Part shown: piece by piece, positions 45,047 to 56,590 of the stretch
Numbering within the stretch: the first letter of the stretch is position 1
How the letters are laid out: each line of letters begins with the position of its first letter
Notes under the pieces: generated by a model
Seen by the model: only the letters and a program-made list of their open reading frames with translations
Told to the model about the DNA's origin: nothing
The model's database searches: none
Source: Hymenoscyphus infarciens
Taxonomy: Eukaryota; Ascomycota; Leotiomycetes; Helotiales; Helotiaceae
NCBI GenBank assembly: GCA_001414345.1
Contig: LLCB01000050.1
Span: forward strand, 179,338-243,337
Direction: 5' to 3'
Length of the DNA: 64,000 bases
Made by a program: the position numbers and the translations under genes

Positions 45047-47095
45047 CTAAAGCAAAACAGCAGCCAAAACCCCAACACCAAGTAAAGCGCCACTAGCAAC
45101 CTTAACATTATTAGCACCACTCTTCTTAGTCGCCGTAGGCGTCGCTGAAGAAGTAAGAGTGCCTGCCGAAGAAGAAGAGGCTGGGGTCTGTCCGGTAGGT
45201 GTGTTACTCTGGTCATCGGCCAACACAGTGATGCTCAAATCCATCGCAGTTCCACTGGAAGACTTGACACCCAGGGTAACCTTGGTATTAGTGACAGCCA
45301 CGAGTTTCCCGGAATTGGACGTCTTGATTCCATTATCGATGAGATCCTGAGCTCCAGATGGGATGGAAGGGATAGTAAAGTTGTTGTAAAAGTCGGCTGT
45401 GGTGATTAAACCAGAAGTGCATTTGGGTGGGACGATAGTTGTGTTTTGTGCTGTGACGCCTTGAAGAGCAGTCACGTTGAGTTTGTTGTATTGACCCTGG
45501 AGCGAATCGAAGTCTGCGCGAAGTTGAACAGAGCCGTCATCGTTGATAGTAACGAGACCATAATCCGACATTTCCTGCGAATATTCGTAGACCAAACCGC
45601 CGGAAAGAACGGGGGTCATCAAAGGTCCGTATAAAACGGGGACTTCGGTAAACACACGTGGGGAAGGCTTATTGCAGCCACTAAAACAAGATTAGTTGTA
45701 TTCAAAGGGAGATGCTGGGAAAGGAAAGACATAAAAAAATAGCCAGAGATTATGCTTTACTTACTATTCAGAAAAGAACACCGGAACACTAGTGTTCGCG
45801 AAATCCGAAACCAAATTATCATACGAACTTGTTTGGTACGTAGACTCTCCGCACCAAGAGTAACTGTTGAGAGCAAACAAGTCGACACGGGAAGGATCAG
45901 AAGCATCACCAGTAGTAGAGCATTGAAGATAGTTCCAGGTGTCGAGTAGATTGTCTCTTACATCAGCAGCACTGTACCCAACAGGAATACTTCGAGTAGA
46001 GTGCTTTGCGATATAATTCTTGAGGTCTCGGGTTACGGCCTAGGAATGTTAGAACTAGAAGAGCTAATCTTTAGGACTAAGAAAACCCACTCTCATATAA
46101 GGAGGAATAATCTTTCCACTAGGAACATCGTTGATAACCTCATTACCAGCGAAAAACAGTAATGTGTTGGGATAATTCTTGAAAGCCTCTACTACAGCGA
46201 ATGTTCGATTGAGGTAGGAAGAAGAATAGCTTGAAGAGGGATCTCCTCTGTTGATGCTTTCACCAGAGTAAGGAGAATTGACATCGAGAAGCATGTAAAT
46301 TCCGACCTGCGTTTGTTAGTCCGAGACCCATTGATTCAACGAGTGTACTTACAGCATTGAAGATAGAGGCACATTCGTCGTGGTTGATATCAGGCGAAAC
46401 ATTATACTGTAGAAAATTAGTCCATCATTCAAGCAGTTCCCCTCGTAAGATGGCAGAAATATATAGAAGGGTAGGTTGGTGCCATTGATCGCCTAGAGCG
46501 ATTTGCTTCTTATCCAACGCCTCACTAGAGAGCCCAGCAACCAAACACCAGATGCAACTCAACCAGCTTGTTCATAATTCGATCTCGTAGAAAGGATTTC
46601 GGGTAGGAGATGGATTTTCTTACAACACGAATAGCATTGACACCTATTAACCCATCATTAGCCCTTACTCCAAAGTCCACACCCTCACCCCTCCCAAAGA
46701 GACTCACCCAACTTCTGCATCAACGCCGCATCCCTCAAACAAACAGTCCCATTACTCAAAGCATCCTGTCCACTCGATGGTTTATACCCCGCCTCTCCAC
46801 CCGGCTGATACGCAACCCCCAGAATCTGGTATCGATTTCCCGTAACAGAGTTGACAAAGTTGGAACCTTTAATAACGAGGGATTGAACCGCAAGGACGGA
46901 TGTCGCATAAAGCGCGACGAGCGCAAGCTACGAAGAACGCGGAGAGTCAGCTATAGTTCGACGACCGGAAAATTGAATATAACATCAACGCGACCCATTC
47001 CTTCAATTGCCATCTCATTTGACATGGCACCTGCAAGGAATCAAACAAAATGTTTCGCGGGGACCCCACGTACGTACCGATTTTGTAAACATCAT
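45047..47095 (-). CDS. GH72 1,3-beta-glucanosyltransferase, GPI-anchored
   Basis: Seven exons (47095-47078, 46927-46708, 46643-46624, 46406-46353, 46306-46091, 46039-45765, 45680-45047) give 478 aa in one frame. A signal peptide (MMFTKSLALVALYATSVLA) is assembled only after splicing the 18-nt first exon. The GH72 core follows: GNRYQILGVAYQPGG, VNAIRVYNVSPDINHDEC, the acid/base Glu in FFAGNEVIND and the nucleophile Glu in VFFSEYGCNKPSP. The C-terminus has a Ser/Thr-rich stretch and a hydrophobic tail (VASGALLGVGVLAAVLL) for GPI attachment. No Cys-box (CBM43) module is seen, so it belongs to the Gel/Gas type without CBM43. It elongates and branches beta-1,3-glucan at the cell surface. Exon 3 is a 20-nt microexon. 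Confidence 0.92.
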
Positions 47096-48014
47096 GGCTG
47101 AGCAATCGGACCCAATTCGTCAACAGAACCTTGCAGAAGATCTTCCGAAAACTGTTTCAAGAGCAGGCTTGATTTTAAGAGTATGGGAGGAAGAAAACGA
47201 GAGACGTAGGTTGCTCTAAGAGAACAACAAAAAACAAGACTAAAAGAGTGTATTTGTAAAAAGATTGGCGGGGAAACAGGTTCAAAAGAGGCGCAAATTA
47301 TGAAGGGCCCGGGTCTGGTTCTGGGCAGAGCTATCGCAAATGGGGGGAAGGACCATCTAATCTCCGAGACAGAAAGTATTGCCTCAGGCAGGCTTTTCGG
47401 TTGCTGTTTCCTTCTCCTTACTCTACTCTTATAGTTAATATTAAAGAGTAACTAAAAACTTTCTTATAAATATATAACCAGGGTCTTAATTAAGACCTCT
47501 TCTAGGTAGTACAGAACCTCTCTAATAGAGAGAGTTCTTTGCTTTCATAGAGTTAGCTCATTGTTTCAACTATCTAGAGCATAATGAAATTCAAAAGTAA
47601 TTGATTACCCTGGATACTTGGGACAAGTTACAATACTAACCTAGGAAGTTTTAGAACAATCAAAGCTAAAGAAGAATTCGATAGGTAGAGAGGCAATACA
47701 AGCCACGAACCTAATATTTACCAGGCGCTTTTTGAACGCCCACGGCCGCGAGCTTGGGTCACTACCAATCGAAAACACATCAAGACAGTTCTCACACCAA
47801 GTGAAAATATAAAAATTATTCATCTTTTGCAATTCATACCTTGTTCGCTATGTGAACATCTATTGTAACATAGGCCCGGCAACGTTTTCCCCGTCGGCTC
47901 AAGCAAATTAAGTTGTTTGTGCCATGGTATTTTTCAGGTCTCACCAAATGCTCCACGGCATAAAAGATTTAAACGCCACGAGTCCCCAACCTTTCAAAAA
48001 ATGGAAAAACAAGT
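47096..48014. other. intergenic with transposon-end relic
   Basis: Contains the glucanosyltransferase promoter and the acl1 3' flank. An AT-rich stretch at 47430-47560 resembles one end of the element at 43915-44651 (shared CTTTGCTTTC and GTACAGAAC words, in inverse orientation). No gene is supported. Confidence 0.4.
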
Positions 48015-50062
48015 CTACATCTGAACCTCAACACGTCCCTCAGCACCTGGTGCCCCAGTTGACAAGCTTGGGAGGAGATAGGTGATATCATCCCAAGGAT
48101 GTCTGTAGAGACCAGTGCGCAGTCTCTTTTGATCAAGGTAATGTGCGATCAGACCGATGCTGCGACCCAAGACGAAGAGACCGTTCAAGACACCCATCTG
48201 AAGGTAGTCCTCGGCCTCCTCAGCGCTGAATGCACCACAGTTGCGCATCAGATCAACGAAGCAGACAGCGACAGCACCATCAACGTTCAAGATCAAATTG
48301 TCCTTCTTGGAAGTGGTGACAGACTCGACAGCAAGAGCATAGTCAAGCATCTTACAGCTTGGGAAACGCTTCTTGACAAACTCCTTGACAAGCTCGACAC
48401 GGAGATCTGGGTTGTTGCGGGACTTGACCTTATGGCCAATACCTGGAATGAGCTTGTTCTGCTTGCGCATGGAATCGACGAAATCACGGGGGCTGAGGCC
48501 CTTGTCGAAAGCCTTGGTGAACTCCTCGGCAGCTCCATCAAGAGCACCACCGAATCTGGATCCGATAGTCAACAGACCACTGACAAGAGCACTGATCAAG
48601 TCCTTTCCTGCTCTGGTGGTGATGATGGTGTTCATGGCACCAGACACAGCTGGTCCGTGATCGGCAGTCAACATAAGAACCATCTCGAGGAACTTGCTGG
48701 CGTAGTCTGGGAGACGGCGACGGAACCACAAGAGAGACATGACACCTCCAATTCCGATATCCTCCTTGAAGACATCCGAGATTGGCATACCGGCGTACAA
48801 AAGCTCTTGTCCACGATCATCGGAAATGGTTGAGATGAAGGCAGCTGGTTTTCTGATCAAGCCAAGTTCCTGAGCCCATGAGTAATCAATTGGGATCTTT
48901 GGTACAATTGGCTCGGGTTGTGGGACGATGGCCCCCTGCTTGACAAGCTTCTGGTACACTTGGGCAAGAAGAGCCGGCATGTCCTCGAAGGTATCCGGGA
49001 CGAAGAAGCCTGCATCCTTCATGGTCTTGTTCTTGGTGGCAGCAGTTTCGAGTTGGGAGTTGGCGAAAGATCCAGCGTGTCCGAATTGAACCTCGGTCTT
49101 GAACATGCTTGCGCAAGTTCCAATAGCCCAGGCGACAATTGGCTTGGTGATCTTTCCAGATTTGACAGCCTCAATCACCCGGTATTCCTCAACACCTCCA
49201 ACTTCTCCCAAAAGGAGCAAGATCTTGCATTCTGGATCGGCTTCGTATCGTAGGAGATGGTCGATGAAGGTTGTGCTTGGGTATCTGTCACCGCCAATGG
49301 CAACACCCTCGTAAACACCATCGGTGGTGTTGGCAATGATGTTGTTGAGCTCGTTGGACATACCACCAGACTTGGAAACATATCCGACGGATCCCTTGCG
49401 GTAAAGCTTGGAGGCCACAATGTTGTCCATCATACCACCAGTGTTACCAATCTTGAAGGAGCCAGGCTTGATTCCACCAACAGTGGCAGGGCCAATGATG
49501 GTGATTCCCTTCTTCTTGGCTACGTGAAGAATCTCACGGGCACGCTGTAAACTGTTAGACAGAGGCCCAGCAATTATTCTTGGCCTTTACTTACTCGCTC
49601 GGGAACACCTTCAGCAATAATGGCGATTGACTTGATTTGGGGGAATTCCATGAGCTCCATGGTGGAGCTGTAGACGGAACGGGAGGAAGCAAAGTTGACA
49701 ACAGTATCGACATCGCTGTGCTTGGACATGGCCTTCTCTACGTCTTGGTAGACTGGGAGTAAGGTCTCACTGGTTCCCCAGTACATCTTGCTCACGAATT
49801 GACCTCCGAATGTGTAGATGATACCGGCAACCGAGGGGGTTTTTCTCTTGCAGATGAAATCGAAATCCAACATGCCCTGAACGGCTCGCGGTTGGAGACC
49901 GTAAACGAAGCATCGTGTCTTGTCGTGGAATAGTGTGTGCTCAGCGCGGGGGCTCAAAGGTCGACTTGGGGCAGCAAATCGGCGAATGTTGTCGTTCGCA
50001 TTGGCAGAGAGGCCAGCAGCTGGCGGGGTGGCCCCGTTTCCATTCGTGGTGGCAGCAGGCAT
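48015..50062 (-). CDS. acl1: ATP-citrate lyase subunit 1 (larger subunit)
   Basis: Two exons (50062-49595 and 49544-48015) encode 665 aa. It corresponds to the C-terminal part of animal ACLY. A CoA-binding/ligase domain includes [18 protein letters not shown]. The phosphohistidine loop is FGHAGSFAN, with the active His at about 312. A citrate-synthase-like domain contains [29 protein letters not shown] and [10 protein letters not shown]. With Acl2 it converts citrate, CoA and ATP to acetyl-CoA and oxaloacetate in the cytosol, supplying lipid synthesis and protein acetylation. The 50-bp intron joins VPER to [11 protein letters not shown]. Strongly biased, C-rich third positions fit high expression. 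It is divergently paired with acl2, as in other Pezizomycotina. Confidence 0.97.
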
Positions 50063-51604
50063 CGTGAGAAATGTGAAAGGGACGGCGGGACTGGAGGAGG
50101 GTGATGGTTAGCAATTGGGATTCGAACTGCGGTGAAGCTGACAAGATGCCGGCGGGTTGAGGAAATGCCAGAAGAAGGGTTGATAGAAAAAGAGGTGGTG
50201 AGCTGGGTGAGCTGACAAGGGAGGAAGGAAAAGCAAACGTACATTTATTTAGTTTTGGCTGGGAGAAGGAAAGCCAGAGACAAGAGTATTTGATGCTCAA
50301 GTCAGGAGAGGGAGGAGAGGAGAGGAGAGAAGAGAAGAGAATGAGCAGAGGGGAGACGGTGAGTGAATGAGAGGGGATGGGATGTGCGAGGTGGGAGGTG
50401 AAGTTTGTTCGGGGAACGAAGACTTGAAGCCAATGGTGGTGAGGTGACAATATCTTGTTGAAGACCCGAGCGTCGATGGTTCAGGTTCAGGGCTGAGCTG
50501 TGAAGGCCGATGCTTCTGCAGGCACACCTCACCAACCTGTTGGGCGACTCTTGCAAAAGCGGCACCAACAATTTTTGGCTGTAGCTATGCCCTATGCCCT
50601 ATGCCCTCACCACGTCCACGATAACTTGATGAAATGGTTGACGTGGACATCAATATCAATTAGATCTTTTCTTCCCGCCAAAACCTAGTTCCTGAGTTAG
50701 TTGACACAACGTTGTGGAATAGTCTGTGATAGCTCCAAGTAGCTCTCCTTTTGGTGTTGTGAGGTGCCTAAGGTGGTGTGAGGCGTGCGAGGCTTGACCT
50801 AATCGACGCCGCTTTCCCTCTTTCTTTTTTGGGGAGGACGACCCCTGAAATGCCGACCAGTGCAGCAAGCGCAAGCGCACCCTGATCAACTGTTGAGGCC
50901 CGCCGGAATTTAGTGCCCTGTGTGGTGTGGGCCACCACCCAAAATTGTAGAGGAAGTTGCGGTGCGGGTGCGGTGCGGTGCGGTGCGGTGCGGTGCGCAG
51001 GTGCCTTCGGTGTCCGTAGTTTGCAGGGCAGCCCTCTTGACAATCCATCAGCCATCAGCCATCAGCTCGACACGCTCCGCTGTTGTACTGGCTCCCCTCC
51101 CAACCCCAATCCAAAAAAAGCACCCAACTTCTCTCCATCCCCCAATCTGCTTTCCTCCCTCCAGCTCATCAACTATCCCGAGACTCGTTGAATTACCGGT
51201 GCATTTCCTAAACCGACCGATCGCCTTGCTTTCAAAAAGGTTCCCTTTGGTATGTGTGCCCTTTCTTGGTCTTTGGAACTTTTTCCTCCCCAGTTCACCC
51301 CTCGCATCCTTTTCCCTTTCTTCCCAACTTCGTCAATTGTCTCGCCAGAAGAGAATTCGAGTACTGCTGTGCTGTTGCTTCTCTTGGGGAGTCGAAGAAG
51401 AAGATCTGAGTCGAATATCGTCCGTTGGGAGCTTCCTGAACAATTCACTAGGTGTGAACATACCACTGCCTCCAGCCCAAGATCCCCAATCTACCTGTGT
51501 GGTAAAGTTCCCGAGACTAGATAATCATATCAAACAACCACCCATCGAAGGACGGAAAGCTAACATCGAACCTTGTTCAGTAAATCCTCTTCACATACCT
51601 CGAA
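50063..51604. promoter_or_regulatory. shared acl1/acl2 divergent promoter region
   Basis: A 1.54-kb region between the two start codons. It carries GA-rich tracts (pyrimidine-rich on the acl1 strand) at about 50300-50345, a (GGTGC)n array at about 50961-50997 and CT-rich leader DNA before acl2. A GTATGT donor at 51250 and a CACTAG acceptor ending at 51451 could define a 202-bp leader intron for acl2, unproven. Co-regulation of the subunit genes from here is expected. Confidence 0.55.
50961..50997. repeat. (GGTGC)n microsatellite
   Basis: About seven tandem GGTGC units, one imperfect, in the acl1/acl2 promoter region. A shorter GCCATCA triplet repeat follows near 51049-51066. Confidence 0.8.
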
Positions 51605-53612
51605 ATGGCCGCCAAATCAATCCTCGAAGCTGATGGAAAGGCCATCCTCAACTATCACCTCACCAGAGCGCCTGTCATCAAGCCTTCTCCTCTCCCCAAA
51701 TCCGCCACACACAACGCCCCTTCAAAGCTCGCATCCCTATACTTCCCAGAAGATGCAGAGGTTGCTGCAATTCTCGACCAGGCGGAGGTCTCATACCCAT
51801 GGCTTCTCGTCCCAGGTGCCAAGTTCGTGGCTAAGCCAGATCAATTGATCAAGCGCCGTGGAAAGAGCGGTCTTTTGGCTTTGAACAAGACATGGCCCGA
51901 GGCAAAGGCTTGGATCGCTGCTCGTGCTGGAAAGGAGCAAAAGGTTGAGACCGTGGTTGGTGTTCTGCGACAGTTCTTGGTTGAACCTTTCGTACCTCAC
52001 CCAGACGGAACCGAGTACTACATCAATATCAACTCCCAGAGAGAGGTACGTGACACCCTTTTCCCCTTTGTATCGTTGATTTCAAAGCCATGGCGGAAAA
52101 TCTGTGGCGGAAACCCCAACTCAATTTCGGAGTTCAGATACAAAACCCAAAATCAAGTCTTTTGCGAAGGTTTGGTTTTGGGTCAGAAAACATACCCCAA
52201 GTGAGAAATTGAGAAGACGATGTACCTTGGTGGGCTCCCACGACCTTTTGTTACTGCTGCACGGCTATCATTCGCGTTTCGGTAAAGGTCCCGGGCCAGC
52301 GGAAGAGCTAGAGGTCAATTGCAAAGAACCAGATTGCAGGCTAGTACCTGCATCTGCATGCTGGTTCTTTCTCCGCGGTTAAGGCTTAATGGTGTAACCG
52401 TTACACTAGCTGGATTTTATCCCATGGGTTGTGGTCTGGCCAGATGGCGGAGTGGTTAACGCGCTTGAGTACTCTGCGCACGTTGACACTTCCACTTTTG
52501 GCTTTCCCAACCCCTGCTACTGTTCCTTCAAGGACCATTGGTCGTTGAACTTCGATGAAACTTGCTAACATTCATCTCTTACTCAGGGTGACTGGATTCT
52601 ATTCACGCACGAGGGAGGTGTTGATGTTGGAGATGTTGATGAGAAAGCCGAGAAGCTCTTGATCCCAGTCGACCTTTCAGAATACCCATCGAATGGGGAG
52701 ATCGCTGCAACTCTCCTCAAGAAGGTTCCCAAGGGAGTGCACAACGTTCTTGTCGATTTCATTACACGATTATACGCCGTCTACGTTGACTGTCAATTCA
52801 CATACCTCGAGATCAACCCATTGGTCGTTATCCCCAACGCCCAGGGCACATCTGCTGAGGTTCACTTCTTGGATCTGGCAGCTAAGATTGATCAAACTGC
52901 CGAGTTCGAATGTGGTGTTAAATGGGCCATTGCCCGCTCGCCAGCCGCTCTAGGCATGGCCGCTGTCAAGGCTGTTGATGGAAAGGTCAACATTGACGCT
53001 GGACCACCAATGGAATTCCCAGCTCCTTTCGGTCGTGAGATGAGCAAGGAGGAGGCTTACATCGCTGAGCTTGACGCAAAGACTGGTGCTTCCCTCAAGC
53101 TTACCATTCTCAACGCCAATGGCCGAGTCTGGACTCTCGTCGCTGGTGGTGGTGCTTCCGTTGTCTACGCCGATGCCATTGCAAGCAGTGGATTCTCCGA
53201 TGAGCTCGCCAACTATGGTGAATACTCCGGAGCCCCAACGGAGACCCAAACCTTCCACTATGCACGAACAGTCATTGACCTCATGCTCCGCGCTCCTCTG
53301 CACCCAGAGGGCAAGGTCTTGTTCATCGGTGGTGGTATTGCCAACTTCACCAACGTTGCCTCTACTTTCAAAGGTGTTATCCGTGCTCTCAAGGAGTTCA
53401 GCCAACAGTTGGTTGAGCACAAGGTCCAAATCTGGGTCAGACGTGCTGGGCCCAACTACCAGGAGGGATTGAAGAACATCAAGAGTGTTGGACAAGAGTT
53501 GAACCTCGATATGCATGTCTATGGCCCCGAGATGCACGTCAGTGGTATTGTTCCTTTGGCTTTGGTCCCAGGACGTTTGGCTGAGAGCAAGGTTAAGGAG
53601 TTTACTGGTTGA
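51605..53612 (+). CDS. acl2: ATP-citrate lyase subunit 2 (smaller subunit)
   Basis: Two exons (51605-52045 and 52587-53612) encode 488 aa, matching the N-terminal part of animal ACLY. An ATP-grasp domain begins MAAKSILEADGKAILNYHL and includes DQLIKRRGKSGLLALN. It continues through the splice join YYININSQREGDWILFTHEGG. A citrate-binding part contains YLEINPLVV, WTLVAGGGASVVYADAI and VLFIGGGIANFTNVA. It supplies the nucleotide- and citrate-binding half of the heteromeric enzyme with Acl1. The 541-bp intron is long and carries hairpin and tRNA-like sequences; its first 53 codons are open, so retention would give a 199-residue truncated product. The start is the ATG before the conserved N-terminus. 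Confidence 0.96.
52300..52490 (+). other. hairpin and tRNA-like remnants in acl2 intron
   Basis: A strong inverted repeat (AAAGAACCAG..TGCAGG / CCTGCA..CTGGTTCTTT) spans about 52323-52373. It is followed by a Gln/Glu-tRNA-like 5' segment (TTAATGGTGTAACCGTTA, 52385-52402). Next is a Ser/Leu-tRNA-like segment with the box A sequence TGGCGGAGTGG at 52445-52455 and a D-stem GCG/CGC. Neither has a box B (GGTTCRANTCC) or a complete cloverleaf, so they look like 5'-half relics, not active tRNA genes. Confidence 0.45.
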
Positions 53613-54040
53613 AAGGATTTTTCCAGATGATTTTTCTTCAAGGCTTTTTTCTGGGGCATCTTTTCTGAGCTACGAGAGGATTTGTGGTGGGGATACTCTG
53701 CTGCCCCTTGGACGTTATACATAGACACTCATAATTGCCCTTTGGTGGTTGCTGCTGCACCGTGTAATCTGTAGGCGTTGGCGAGGGATCTGTGGTCACG
53801 TCTTGAGCATGAGAGCGCGAAAAATAAAATGTTTTTGATCAAATTAAATAGCTTTCCAATATGCTGTGCTAGGAAAGTGTCTCTACCGAAGTAAGAAAAA
53901 GCGTCCGTATTTTGTTCCTCTACCATTGGAGGTATAAACAAAGGTCATCAGTAGAAAGGACGGAAGAATTTTAAACTGAAGCTCAGAGGTCTGAACAAAC
54001 AGCTGCATCTATTTTTATTGCCGTGTTAAGGTTTTGTTTT
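53613..54040. terminator. acl2 3' flank
   Basis: Ordinary composition up to about 53990 with AATAAA at 53823-53828, a plausible polyadenylation signal about 210 bp after the stop. After that the base composition falls abruptly to strongly AT-rich. Confidence 0.45.
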
Positions 54041-56590
54041 CATAGTTTTTAAGTAGGACACTAAAAGAAGTCTAACTTAATTTGCCTATTTTGATTTTTT
54101 TAAGCTGCTATCTAATTCCCTCTTTTAGTAGCGCTAAATATATTTAGCTTAATCTCTAATATTTATAAGACTTTCTACTACTCTTAGCGTCTGTTATCTC
54201 TATATTTAAAGAAGAATAGATAAGACGTATATAGAGAAGATCTAATAAGATTTCGTTTCTTTATAAATAAAGGAATTATATAATATTATAAGAGTACTAG
54301 TTCTAGTAGAAGTTTAGACTAAATAAGTGTCTTAGTTATATATTATAATATATAGTAAGAGAGAGAAGTTTAGAATATAGAACTATTTCTACTAGATAAA
54401 TAAGTAACTAGAGCTAGAAGTAGTCTAGTACTTATAATAGTACAAACTATATACTACTATTAAAAAGATAGATAAAAGTACGTAGAATAGATAATATATA
54501 TAATTACTTAAGCTTAATACTAAGAAGAAGAATAAATTAGCTTTTTACGAAAAAGAAAGAGATAGAGTATATATATATATATAGAACTTTAGACTATATA
54601 AAGTCTATAAGCGAATCTAAATAAGTAATAATTAGATAATATAAAAGTCTAAAGCCTAACTAGTATATAGATAGACTTAGTTATTTAAAATAGCTAGCTA
54701 TTATAGAATAGAGTAGTAACTACTACGCTATACTATTTAACTAAGTTTAAGTACTACTTTACTCTACTTATACGACTCTAAGTAACTCTACGTAGTACTC
54801 TAAATATTTAGACCTAGTTAAGCCGAGGCTTAGAGTAGTACTAAAGTAGCGGTCTAGCGCTATTAAAAGCTTAATCGAGCTCTCTCTATTTACTATATAA
54901 GTTTAATAATAGCTTTAATATACTAGCTATTAATTATAGACTAATATATATATACTAAGATTTATCTATAATAAAAAGAAAGTATAAAGAGTAATCTATT
55001 TACTAATAAAGCTTAAGCTTTGAAAAGAACTAAGACTACTATAAACTAGAGAATCTATATTCAGAAAACGATTTACTTACTACTTTAAAGAAAAGAGAAT
55101 TAAAAGAGAGATAAGTATTTTTCTATATTATTTATATACTAACTATCTATACTAATTAACTTACTAAGTTCTTACTTTTAAGCTAAGAGAAAGTTAAAAA
55201 GTTAAGCTTAATAATTAAGTTCTATATTAGCTTAGAAGTATTTATATATTCTAGCTACTTTAGCTTCTAGTAAAAAAGTCTTTAGTTCGAGAGCTAATAT
55301 AATAGCTTACTATTCTATATAGCTAAGATTATATATTATATACTATATATATAAGGTTTTAGTAGTTATTATTTTATATTATCTAATTTAGAAAGGTTTT
55401 AGGTTTAGCTTTTAGACTTTTTTATATTATCTAATCTCTTTTTATACTATCTAAACCTCTTATATATAGCTGTCTACTCTCTTATAGTTAGAAGAGGCTA
55501 ATTTAGTCTTTTCTTCTATATTAGTATCTAGTTTCTATATATATTATTCTTTTGAATATACTCTTATATATCTCTTCGATAGTTATATATCTTTCGTATT
55601 ATTATAAGCTAGCTAATTCCTTCTTACTTAGTAACTAATAGCTCTTCTAGAGAGGTTCGATCTAAAGCTAAAACTAGTATATACTCTCTTTCTAGTCACT
55701 TTTACTCTAAGTATAAATAAGATCTCTTTAAATTCTAAGCTACTAATACTCTAACTATCTCTTTTATAAGAATTTAAACGATATTTTATATAATAGCTCT
55801 CTATAAATATATAAAGAGAGTACTTATAGAATAGTATCTTATATTAAAGAAAACTAAACTAAAGAGAGAAGCGGAGAGTATAGATACTCTAGCTTTATTT
55901 ATATATATTAAGTAAGTTCTTAAAAGAGCTTTAGAATAACCTAGTTACGTAAATAACGTATATAACTAGAACTATTACATTTTATAAAGAGTTATACTTA
56001 TTATAACTAACTTAAAGTCTCTATATAGTATTAATCTAGTTTAGAAACTCTTCTCTAAGTTCTATCTTTCTTTACTCTTATCTTTATAACTATAGTATAT
56101 AAGCTCTTTCTACTCTTTCTACTCTTTCTACTCTTTCTTATTATAGTTTTATTCTAGAGGTTAACTCTTATAAAGCGCTCTTTAGCGGTTTTATTTTATC
56201 TCTTACGCTTTAATAAAAGAGAGTAAAATATAGCGCTACTTTAACTAAGACTATAATCTAATTAGTAGATATATAAGTCTATTAAGAAATCTTTAGTAAA
56301 GCGTTTAGTAAGTAATATATAAGTGAATAGCTAGTTACGATAGAGTAGTATATAGTATATTTAGTTAGTAAAAAATTTTTATACTAAAGCTCTTAATTTA
56401 TAATAGCACGCTATTCTAGATTATTATATAATAGCACTATTCTAAATTATTAGCATTCGTAAAACTGCCGATATCTCTAAGTACTACTAATACCTCTAAT
56501 ATACCTAAGGCTAAGATTATAAATAACCGATACTTATATAAGCGAAGTACTAAAGGTATTAATATCTAATATTTATATATAGAAGAGATT
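54041..56590. repeat. RIP-degraded repeat DNA
   Basis: Very AT-rich with pervasive TA-rich words and stops in all frames. A segment at about 55340-55620 resembles the LTR-like sequence at about 59350-59680 (shared ACCTCTTATATATAG and CTTCTATATTAG words), so it may be a solo LTR or another element end. A TCTTTCTAC tandem of about four units lies near 56106-56140. No coding frame survives. Confidence 0.7.

Noticed and set aside
46610..47219. 163-codon plus-strand ORF over the glucanosyltransferase 5' exons
   Set aside because: It lies opposite the signal-peptide and GH72 exons, which splice precisely; low-complexity content.
48099..49550. Long plus-strand ORF of 244 codons opposite acl1, and others beside it
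   Set aside because: Acl1 has strong codon bias that keeps the antisense frame open; there are no motifs in the translation.
50108..50125. GGGATTCGAACTGC, a minus-strand box-B-like sequence
   Set aside because: No cloverleaf can be formed with the surrounding sequence; it lies in the acl1 leader.
52950..53537. 195-codon minus-strand ORF opposite acl2
   Set aside because: Antisense shadow of a conserved enzyme exon.
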